Assembly: GCF_014850975.1 (NCBI RefSeq)
Contig: NZ_JACXST010000003.1
Location: 1,550,001-1,614,000, forward strand
Source of the DNA: Methylomonas fluvii
GTDB lineage: Bacteria > Pseudomonadota > Gammaproteobacteria > Methylococcales > Methylomonadaceae
Length of the DNA stretch: 64,000 nucleotides
Reading direction: 5' to 3'
Shown here: piece after piece, positions 26,701-33,569 of the stretch
How positions within the stretch are numbered: position 1 is the stretch's first letter
Layout: each line of letters opens with the position of its first letter
The notes under the pieces: generated by a model
The model's database searches: none
Told to the model about the DNA's origin: nothing
What the model saw: only the letters and a program-made list of their open reading frames with translations
Made by a program: the position numbers and the translations under genes

Positions 26701-27835
26701 CCACGATATGGGCGACAACTTACTGAAGGAAACCGCGCGGCGTTTACAGACCTGCGTGCGGGAGTCCGATACCGTAGCGCGCTTGGGGGGCGACGAATTC
26801 ACGATTATCTTGAGCGAGTTGGACTGCATCGAAGTGTCCGAACCGATAGCTAAAAACCTGCTGCAAAAACTCAGTGCGCCGTTTAGCTTGGACGGCGAAA
26901 TGGCTTATGTCTCCGCGAGTATCGGCATCACGTTTTATCCAAACGACAGCACCGATTTAAGCCAATTACAAAAAAACGCCGATCAGGCCATGTACGCCGC
27001 CAAAAACCAGGGCCGTAACAACTACCGCTTCTTTACCCAAGCCTTACAGGACGCGCTGGAAGCCCGCGCCACGATGCTCGGCGACTTACGTACCGCACTG
27101 GCCAACGCGCAATTTTTGCTGTGCTATCAACCTATCGTCGACTTAATGAGCGGCGAAGTGCATAAAGCGGAAGCCTTGCTACGCTGGCATCACCCAAAAC
27201 GTGGCTTGATTAACCCGGCAGAATTTATACCGCTGGCGGAAGAAACCGGTCTAATCAGAGAAATCGGTGATTGGGTATTCGAAACCGCAGCACGACAAGT
27301 ACAAACTTGGCGAACCACTATCCATCCGGAATTTCAAATCAGCGTCAACAAATCGCCGGTACAATTTCAAAGCCCCGAGCATGCCCCTGAAGACTGGTTC
27401 AACTATTTGAATCGACTGGGATTGTCGGGCCAAAGTATTGTGGTGGAAATCACCGAAGGCTTGCTGTTGGACGCCAATCTTGCTGTACACAATCATTTAA
27501 TGGCGTTCCGCGATGCCGGCATGCAAGTCGCGATAGATGACTTCGGCACCGGGTATTCCGCGTTGTCCTATCTGAAAAAATTCGACATCGATTATTTGAA
27601 AATAGACCAGTCGTTCGTTCGCAATTTAACGGAGGATTCGAACGACTTCGTGCTCTGCGAAGCCATCATCGTGATGGCGCATAAATTGGGCTTGAAAGTC
27701 ATCGCGGAAGGTGTGGAAACCGAGCAGCAACGGGACTTACTAACCGCTATCGGCTGCGATTACGGTCAGGGCTATCTGTTTGCCAGACCGCTGTCGGCGG
27801 CAGCGTTTGAACAACAATTCGGTAAATCAGCATAG
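23738..27835 (+). CDS. MASE1-PAS(5)-GGDEF-EAL c-di-GMP enzyme
   Basis: A 1365-residue inner-membrane signalling protein. Residues 1-285 are a MASE1-type sensor with eight or so helices. Five PAS units follow between about 300 and 930 (for example DYSPVPQATYDAEGKF, NIPHAIWLKDTDSRLL, NSSEAMIVVDSDNTIL). The GGDEF domain is intact with GGDEF (Asp1019) and an RESD inhibitory site five residues before it. The EAL domain keeps AEALLRWHHP, DDFGTGYSALSYL and DYLKIDQSF. So both cyclase and phosphodiesterase activities are possible. The start may instead be TTG at 23726; neither has a strong ribosome site. It could set c-di-GMP for the YcgR protein at 5243. Confidence 0.88.
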   Translation: MAFPNYRWLDVAAILGLAGLYCLLAKIVLSYFSETGNITLVWFSGGLGLAALLLKGLRYWPGIFLGAFAAGLMVDDSLPLSFAIATGNTLESVIAAYLLKHQQRFSLDLTEPGHFIWLTLTGATCSLISAGIGPLALHQAGFIPLATMPQAILHWWMADAFGIVTATPILLVWRNWPNQWFAEKRGLEALLLIILTLFAGQVVFLDAFQPVFGKIARGYWMFLFAIWAALRFNRHGVTLISGLITIQALFGSAHHLGFFGDDFEKSELLNLWFYILVLSWTGTTLALTLHKQQLITAGLTDSERRLKAIIDYSPVPQATYDAEGKFTLLNPAFSKAFGYTLEDIKTLDEWWPKAYPDPAYRRTILDTWLELTDKARRVQSFETLQAEIHCKHGERRTVLAGSVSLGESYVGDNLVILFDITEQLKSEKALTESNLLLHTILETLPIRVFWKDLNSRYLGCNALFAGDAGQSSSNDLIGKDDSQLNWQDQAASYQADDRQVIASGVGKLAYEEPQTTPAGNTIWLRTSKIPLRNSDHAMIGILGIYEDITENKVRENALAQSVSLLKATLEATADGILVVSLQGQIVTYNQRFFELWQLPDTAVGEDKDDIKLLHLAVNQLKNPDAFFDKVQTLYNHPEAESYDLIEFTDGRIFERYSKPQSIADKIVGRVWSFRDISNQHRTEQALQKKEYYQRALLDNIPHAIWLKDTDSRLLAVNQEFANVFSAVNPEALAGKNDFDIAPAELAESYVADDRLVLTLRDKLVVEEEIVDRGVRKWFETYKAPVMDEQGQLLGTVGFARDISELRKTEENLRLAALVYHNSSEAMIVVDSDNTILSVNPAFTTMTGYTEAEVVGKSPHVLSSGEHDAAFYRQLWATLDTTGAWRGEIKNRSKDGRLFVEELAINTIYDAEGKPLRRVALFSDITQRKQSEEQIWRQANFDPLTGLPNRRMFRDRLEQEIKKAHRMGQLFALLFIDLDRFKEINDTLGHDMGDNLLKETARRLQTCVRESDTVARLGGDEFTIILSELDCIEVSEPIAKNLLQKLSAPFSLDGEMAYVSASIGITFYPNDSTDLSQLQKNADQAMYAAKNQGRNNYRFFTQALQDALEARATMLGDLRTALANAQFLLCYQPIVDLMSGEVHKAEALLRWHHPKRGLINPAEFIPLAEETGLIREIGDWVFETAARQVQTWRTTIHPEFQISVNKSPVQFQSPEHAPEDWFNYLNRLGLSGQSIVVEITEGLLLDANLAVHNHLMAFRDAGMQVAIDDFGTGYSALSYLKKFDIDYLKIDQSFVRNLTEDSNDFVLCEAIIVMAHKLGLKVIAEGVETEQQRDLLTAIGCDYGQGYLFARPLSAAAFEQQFGKSA

Positions 27836-28014
27836 CGGATTCTCAGCCGTTCCTCGCCGCCGATGCAGTTATCTTTGTTATCGCACTCGCTACCGCACAG
27901 GCGGGAGCCCAGTCAATAAAAACGCTGCTAATCGATAGACCGGCTTATACGGATATGCCGGCCACCGATACATAGGGGGATTAATAATTCAGCATTATTG
28001 CAGGCCGCCGCATG

Positions 28015-29163
28015 CTAAACCGCACTTATCACCACGCCATCTGGCTGCAAGCTCAAGGTCAAATCACCACGCAATAAGCCCTGCAACTCCCTGCCCGCCA
28101 TGTTGTAACGCCAGCCGTGCAACAACAAGCAATCCTCATCGCCGGACAGTAATTGTTCCAGATCCTTGCGGGTAGCCAAGATGATGGGATTCAGCGAGTT
28201 TTCCTCAGCACGGATCCTGACGACCGCGCTGAGTACATCCAGTATCGCTTCATGCTGTTGGGTTTTCTTGCCGGCTTGATCCTTTTCGGCCAAGGGTTTG
28301 GGCGGACGTTGTTTGGCGCTGTCAATCAATTCGCAAATCGTTTTGCCGTAACGATTGACGGTGCGGTCGTTAATGTTGCGGATCTTGGCTAAATCGGCCA
28401 ATGTCACGGGTTGTAATTTGCCCAGTTCCAGCAACAAATCATCCTGCAACAGCCAACTGCGCGGTTTGTTTTCTTGCTGGGCGGTGCGTTCGCGCCATTC
28501 GGTTAAACTTTGCATGATGGACAATTGCTTGCCGGTCAGCTTGTTCTTGCCGCGAATTTTCAACCAGGCATTTTCCGGCGACAATTGATACAGCTCCGGA
28601 TCGTTCAACAAGGCAAAATCACTCTCCAACCAGTTTGCACGCCCCAGTTTAGCCAATTGCTCCAACATGATTTTGTAGATCTTGCACAGGTAAATCACAT
28701 CGTCGGCGGCATACTGAATTTGATCCTGGCTCAAGGGCCGCTCCGACCAGTCGGTACGGGTATGCGCTTTGCTGAGATTGACGTTCAAAAAGCTGGATAC
28801 CAGCATCGCATAACCCGGATTTTCCTGAAAACCCAGCAGCGGCGCGGCAATCTGCGTATCGAAAATCGGGCCGGGAATTTTGCCGGTAATCTGGTAAAAA
28901 ATTTCCAGATCCTGCCGGCAGGAATGCAACACTTTGACAATATTGGGATTGTAAATAGCCTCTAACAACGGTGTTAAATCGGCAATAGCCAAGGGATCGA
29001 CACAAGCCACCCAACCCGGCGCGGCTATTTGCAGCAAACAAAACTTGGGGTAGTAGGTTTTTTCACGGAGGAATTCGGTATCCAGGGCGATCCATGGCTC
29101 CTGGCTGATCAGTTGGCAAAGGCTATCGAGTTGATCCGGGCGGTTGATATATTGAATAGTCAT
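28015..29163 (-). CDS. rnd: Ribonuclease D
   Basis: 3'-5' exoribonuclease that trims tRNA precursors. The 382 residues comprise the DEDD exonuclease domain (ALDTEFLREKTYYP; LHSCRQDLEIF; FDTQIAAPLLGF; YAADDVIYLCKIY) and two HRDC domains, the first around LTEWRERTAQQENKPRSWLL. Length and order equal the family norm. The 179-bp gap to the upstream c-di-GMP gene, convergent to this one, holds no clear terminator or gene. Start ATG at 29163 precedes the TTYYP-containing first domain correctly. Confidence 0.93.
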   Translation of the reverse strand: MTIQYINRPDQLDSLCQLISQEPWIALDTEFLREKTYYPKFCLLQIAAPGWVACVDPLAIADLTPLLEAIYNPNIVKVLHSCRQDLEIFYQITGKIPGPIFDTQIAAPLLGFQENPGYAMLVSSFLNVNLSKAHTRTDWSERPLSQDQIQYAADDVIYLCKIYKIMLEQLAKLGRANWLESDFALLNDPELYQLSPENAWLKIRGKNKLTGKQLSIMQSLTEWRERTAQQENKPRSWLLQDDLLLELGKLQPVTLADLAKIRNINDRTVNRYGKTICELIDSAKQRPPKPLAEKDQAGKKTQQHEAILDVLSAVVRIRAEENSLNPIILATRKDLEQLLSGDEDCLLLHGWRYNMAGRELQGLLRGDLTLSLQPDGVVISAV

Positions 29164-29364
29164 AGTCGCTATGGCAATTAACAGGGCTTGCCGAAAAACG
29201 GCGTGACTGCGTATTTTACCCCGTTGGGGCCTTATTGACTGAAATATTCCGGCATTGGCCGCCGCGATGCAAAGCAGGAATTTTTCCTTTTTATTGCCAG
29301 CAATGGAACCCCCGCCCCCGCTTGTTTACCATGCCGCTTTTGTTTTGTATTCTCAGGTAAATTT

Positions 29365-31695
29365 ATGAAAAAAGTTGCGCTCGGCGTGCTGCCATTGTTC
29401 AGCATGCTGCCCTTAGCCGAAGCCATAGCCGCGGAAGTAGCGACCAATCTGGAGGAAGTGGAAGTTGTGGCGGTAACGCCTTTACAATTCGGCGGCGTCG
29501 ATATCAATAAAATTCCGGCGAATGTGCAAACAGTATCAGCCGAAAAATTGCAGGAAGCCCAAGCCCTGTCTTTGGCGGACTACATGAACCGCTATCTCGG
29601 CAGCGTCAACATCAACGATGCGCAAAACAACCCCTTGCAACCGGATGTGCAATACCGCGGCTTCAGCGCTTCGCCGCTGATGGGCTTGCCGCAAGGCTTG
29701 GCCACCTATGTCAACGGCATTCGCTTCAATGAGCCGTTCGGCGACATGATCAACTGGGACTTAATCCCCAATGGCGCCATCGATAATATGAGCCTGCAAC
29801 CGGCATCAAACCCGGCGTTTGGTTTGAATGCGCTGGGTGGCTCAATCAACATCAACACCAAGACCGGTTTCTCGGCACCCGGCCACAGTTTCGAAGCTCA
29901 AGGCGGCTCTTGGGACCGCCATTCCGAAGAGCTCACCAGCGGTTGGAACAACGGCACCTGGGGCTATTTCCTGGATGCCAAGTATTTCAACGAGAAAGGC
30001 TGGCGCGCTCACTCCCCGAGCGAAGCCAAGCAAGGTTTCGGCACTTTGAGTTGGCGCGGCGTTAAATCCGGCCTGGATTTTAGCATCGCCGGCAGTGACA
30101 ACACCTTGCGCGGCAACGGCGCCCTTCCTCAGGAAATGCTGGCATTCGGCCGCGACCAGGTATTTACGCATCCCGACATCACCCGCAACCGGATGATGCT
30201 GGTGTCGCTGGCCGGTGATACCTGGCTGAACGACCACAATCAATTATCCGGCACGATGTATTACCGCCGGAATAAGATCGGCACCTATAATGGCGATGGC
30301 AGCGAGTTTGGCGCCTGCTTGGACGAGGGTGGCGGTGAAAATGCCTTTTTGTGTCAAGAAACCGATGGCGAACTGGCAGACGAAGGACTTTTCGATTTAG
30401 CAGGCAATAACATAGACGCCTCACCTGTGGTCGAGGGCGGCACCATCAACACCTCCAGCACGCTACAGCAATCGTTCGGCTTTGCCTTGCAAAACGCATT
30501 CGACCAGAAAATATTCGGCCGCAACAACCACCTAGTGGGCGGGGCTAGTTTCGACCACGGCAACGCCCGCTATCATGCCGACACCCAGCTTGGTTCGTTA
30601 ACCGCTGACCGTGGGGTTTCCGGGGGCGGGGTATTGCTGCAAGATGCCCATGTCCGCCTGACTACCGAGACCGATCACTACGGCGTGTTTTTAACCGACA
30701 CCTATTCATTGACCGACAAACTGGATCTAACCGTCTCCGGCCGTTACAACCAATCCCATATTAAACTTCGCGACCATGTCGGCGACGACCTGAACGGCTC
30801 GCACTCATTCGACCGCTTCAATCCGGCGGCGGGTCTGACCTACGCGTTTATGCCGGAATTGACCTTTTTCGGCAACTACAGCGAATCCTCGCGGGTGCCG
30901 ACACCGATGGAGCTAAGCTGCGCCAACCCGGACGATCCTTGCCGTTTGCCGAACGCCTTCGTATCCGATCCGCCTCTCAAGCAAGTAGTCGCCAATACCT
31001 TCGAAACCGGTGTGCGCGGCCGCTTGAAAAACTTGCTGCCGGGCTACATGGATTGGAATTTGGCTTTATTCCGCACCATCAACAATAACGACATCATCTT
31101 CAAGAGTACCGGCGGTGTCGGCAGCAACGTCGGCTATTTCGACAACGTCGGCTCGACCCTGCGCCAGGGCGTGGAAGCAGGACTATCCGGCAATTTTTAC
31201 GAGCGCTGGCGCTGGTCAACCCATTACACCTATATCGATGCCAGCTTCGAAACGCCGTTTCTGGGCAGCAGCCCCAACAATCCGCTGGCGGATGGAGACG
31301 GCAATATCCATGTAAAGGCCGGCGACAAGTTACCCGGCATTCCCGCACATCAGTTCAAGTTCAGCACCGACTTCGACATTGTCTCTGCCTGGACTCTCGG
31401 AATGGATATGAACTACAACAGTTCACAATATCTGCGCGGCGACGAAGCCAATTTGACGGCTAAGCTCCCTGGATTCGTCGTATTTAATTTGCGTAGCGAA
31501 TACCGCTTCAACAAAAACGTCGCGCTGTTCGGTAAAGTGAGCAACTTGTTCGACCGTCAATATGCCAATTTCGGCACCTGGGGCAATACTGGGGATGTAC
31601 TCGACGGCGTAGGATTGCCAGGCGACCAACAAAGCCGCTTCGTGGGCGTGGGCGCGCCGCGTGCCGCTTGGATAGGCATTCGCCTGACGATGTAG
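29365..31695 (+). CDS. TonB-dependent outer-membrane receptor
   Basis: A 776-residue outer-membrane receptor. A signal peptide of about 23 residues ends at EAIAAE. The plug domain includes the beginning NIPANVQTVSAEKL and the IDNMSLQPASNPAFGLNALGGSI-like arch region; about 22 beta strands follow. Four cysteines lie in an extracellular-type loop (around residues 315-330). The final residues are WIGIRLTM, ending in Met instead of the usual aromatic residue. The ligand is unknown; no transport genes are adjacent. AGG 6 bases before ATG. Confidence 0.85.
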   Translation: MKKVALGVLPLFSMLPLAEAIAAEVATNLEEVEVVAVTPLQFGGVDINKIPANVQTVSAEKLQEAQALSLADYMNRYLGSVNINDAQNNPLQPDVQYRGFSASPLMGLPQGLATYVNGIRFNEPFGDMINWDLIPNGAIDNMSLQPASNPAFGLNALGGSININTKTGFSAPGHSFEAQGGSWDRHSEELTSGWNNGTWGYFLDAKYFNEKGWRAHSPSEAKQGFGTLSWRGVKSGLDFSIAGSDNTLRGNGALPQEMLAFGRDQVFTHPDITRNRMMLVSLAGDTWLNDHNQLSGTMYYRRNKIGTYNGDGSEFGACLDEGGGENAFLCQETDGELADEGLFDLAGNNIDASPVVEGGTINTSSTLQQSFGFALQNAFDQKIFGRNNHLVGGASFDHGNARYHADTQLGSLTADRGVSGGGVLLQDAHVRLTTETDHYGVFLTDTYSLTDKLDLTVSGRYNQSHIKLRDHVGDDLNGSHSFDRFNPAAGLTYAFMPELTFFGNYSESSRVPTPMELSCANPDDPCRLPNAFVSDPPLKQVVANTFETGVRGRLKNLLPGYMDWNLALFRTINNNDIIFKSTGGVGSNVGYFDNVGSTLRQGVEAGLSGNFYERWRWSTHYTYIDASFETPFLGSSPNNPLADGDGNIHVKAGDKLPGIPAHQFKFSTDFDIVSAWTLGMDMNYNSSQYLRGDEANLTAKLPGFVVFNLRSEYRFNKNVALFGKVSNLFDRQYANFGTWGNTGDVLDGVGLPGDQQSRFVGVGAPRAAWIGIRLTM

Positions 31696-31710
31696 GCCAA
31701 ACTTGGGCGC

Positions 31711-31740
31711 AGGAAAACGGCTGAAATTAGCCGTTTTCCT
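31711..31740. terminator. Bidirectional terminator between TonB receptor and RNA-binding protein genes
   Basis: AGGAAAACGGCT (31711-31722) and AGCCGTTTTCCT (31729-31740) form a perfect 12-bp stem around GAAATT. It lies between convergent genes and overlaps the last codons of the minus-strand gene. Confidence 0.75.
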
Positions 31741-32269
31741 CGTCTAGCTGGTTGTTACGGATTTGTCTGTATTTATTCGGCTTGATGCGTTTAATATTGA
31801 GGCGATGCGGTCCTATTGAAGCTTCCGTCAATAACTGAAAAATATCCGCCGGCATGCCGTCCGGTAATTCCACCAAGGTGTGCGTATCGCGAATATCGAT
31901 CCTGCCGATGCGCTTTTTATCTACACCGGACTCTTCGACCAATACCGCCTGAATATCGTCGCGGCTGACTTGGTGCTGGCTACCGACGGCCAGGCGATAA
32001 CGCACCATTTTGCCGTTTGCATGCGGACCGCGACTGAGAGGCTGCGGTAGAGGGACCAACAATTTGGGTTGTTGGGTATGTGCGGGATACAGGTTTGGTT
32101 GGCTTAGGTAAACCAAGGCCGCGGCACAAGTCAATAGATCGATATCCAATTCGGCCGCGGTACGCTGAATCAACTCCCGTTGCTGGGTCAAGTCTTCTTC
32201 GGTGACTATGCGCTGCAAGCGCCTTTTAAACTTATCTTCCTTACGACTTTCGACAGAGAAAGCGTTCAT
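31727..32269 (-). CDS. Stand-alone DbpA/CsdA-type RNA-binding domain protein
   Basis: A 180-residue protein whose C-terminal part (about 88-165: MVRYRLAVGSQHQVSRDDI, ESGVDKKRIGRIDIRD, THTLVELPDGM) is the RNA-recognition-like domain normally found at the end of DEAD-box helicases DbpA and CsdA. No helicase domain is attached; the first 85 residues are a charged helix plus a proline-rich linker. It would bind structured RNA, perhaps as a chaperone. It lies 6 bp after surA, in the operon lptD-surA, where pdxA or ksgA is usual in other gammaproteobacteria. Confidence 0.8.
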   Translation of the reverse strand: MNAFSVESRKEDKFKRRLQRIVTEEDLTQQRELIQRTAAELDIDLLTCAAALVYLSQPNLYPAHTQQPKLLVPLPQPLSRGPHANGKMVRYRLAVGSQHQVSRDDIQAVLVEESGVDKKRIGRIDIRDTHTLVELPDGMPADIFQLLTEASIGPHRLNIKRIKPNKYRQIRNNQLDEENG

Positions 32270-32275
32270 AGTACC

Positions 32276-33562
32276 TTACAGTCTATCCAGATCGATTTCC
32301 ACGAAAGCCTCGTCGCGCAAGCGCCGCAACCATAATTCGGTTTCTTCCTCGATTTTACGCTTGCGGATTTCCTCGCGGATCTTGTCTTTTTTGAATTGCT
32401 CGCTGTTGTCCTGATTTTCGCGACCTAACACCTGGATCATATGCCAACCGAACTGGGTTTGCACCGGCTGGCTAATCTCGTTAATCGCCAACTTGTTCAT
32501 CGCTTCCTCGAAAGGCGGCACTAAGGCGCCAGGACCGACCCAATCCAGCGAACCGCCATTAATCGCCGACCCTTTGTCGTCGGAATGCGCGCGCGCCAAA
32601 TTGGCAAAATCGTCACCGTCATTAATCCGTTCTCTCAGCGCTATCAAACGCTTCTGCGCTTCGGCGTCGTCTACCAATTCATTGGTCTTGATCAGAATGT
32701 GCCTGACCTTGGTTTTGGTAACGATATGCTGCCCTGCACCCTCGGTTTCCAACATTTTGATGATATGAAAGCCGCTAGGACTGCGGATAGCTTCAGAGAC
32801 ATCGCCTTGGTTCATCGTCGTCACCACGTCCGTAAACAGGGATGGTATCTGGCCGATGCTGCGCCAACCCAAATCGCCGCCCTTCAAGGCGTTATCGTCG
32901 TCAGAGACACTGACCGCGACTTGTTTGAAATCTTTGCCGCCGCGTAAATCGGCGATAACTTGATCAGCCTTATCCTTCGCTTTTTGAATCGCGGTAGCCG
33001 AAGCCGCTTCCGACACCGCGATCAGAATATGCCCCAAATGATACTGGGAATTGCTCTGGCCGGCTTTGCTCTGCGTTTCCATATAATGCAACACTTCAGC
33101 ATCGGTGACCTTGACCCGCGAACCGATTTCCCGACCGCGCAGCTGATTGATGATAATTTCGTTGCGCAGATTATCCTCGAAAGCTTTGTAGTCCATGCCT
33201 TGCTTGGCCAACTCGTTACGAAAACTTTCAACCGACAAGCCGTTCCGGCTGGCTATATCGGCGACCGAAGCGCTGAGCATTTCATCGCTGACCTGTACAC
33301 CCGATTTAGCCGCCAGTTGCCGTTGCAACTTGTCGACTACCATGCGTTCCAACACCTGTTTCCGCAACACATATTCGGGCGGCATCGTCACGTTGTTACT
33401 TCGCAATTTACTGACGATGGCCCCGACCTCGTTATTCAGTTCGCGATCCAGAATCACATCCTCTTCCACCACCGCCACTATCCGGTCCAATACCTGAGCC
33501 TGACCCGGAGCCATGTAAGCACCCAGGAGCAAACAGAAAATCACTAACCATTTTTTTATCAT
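32276..33562 (-). CDS. surA: Periplasmic chaperone/peptidyl-prolyl isomerase SurA
   Basis: A 428-residue SurA that assists outer-membrane protein folding, including LptD encoded just upstream. A signal peptide (MIKKWLVIFCLLLG...GQAQ) starts at the ATG 33562; the frame extends five codons further to a TTG that is less likely. The N-terminal chaperone domain (VLDRIVAVVEEDVIL) is followed by two parvulin domains, the first near QYHLGHILIAVSE and the second near KTKVRHILIKTNEL. The final helix is present. The gap to lptD is 7 bp. Confidence 0.95.
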   Translation of the reverse strand: MIKKWLVIFCLLLGAYMAPGQAQVLDRIVAVVEEDVILDRELNNEVGAIVSKLRSNNVTMPPEYVLRKQVLERMVVDKLQRQLAAKSGVQVSDEMLSASVADIASRNGLSVESFRNELAKQGMDYKAFEDNLRNEIIINQLRGREIGSRVKVTDAEVLHYMETQSKAGQSNSQYHLGHILIAVSEAASATAIQKAKDKADQVIADLRGGKDFKQVAVSVSDDDNALKGGDLGWRSIGQIPSLFTDVVTTMNQGDVSEAIRSPSGFHIIKMLETEGAGQHIVTKTKVRHILIKTNELVDDAEAQKRLIALRERINDGDDFANLARAHSDDKGSAINGGSLDWVGPGALVPPFEEAMNKLAINEISQPVQTQFGWHMIQVLGRENQDNSEQFKKDKIREEIRKRKIEEETELWLRRLRDEAFVEIDLDRL

Positions 33563-33569
33563 GCGTTGC

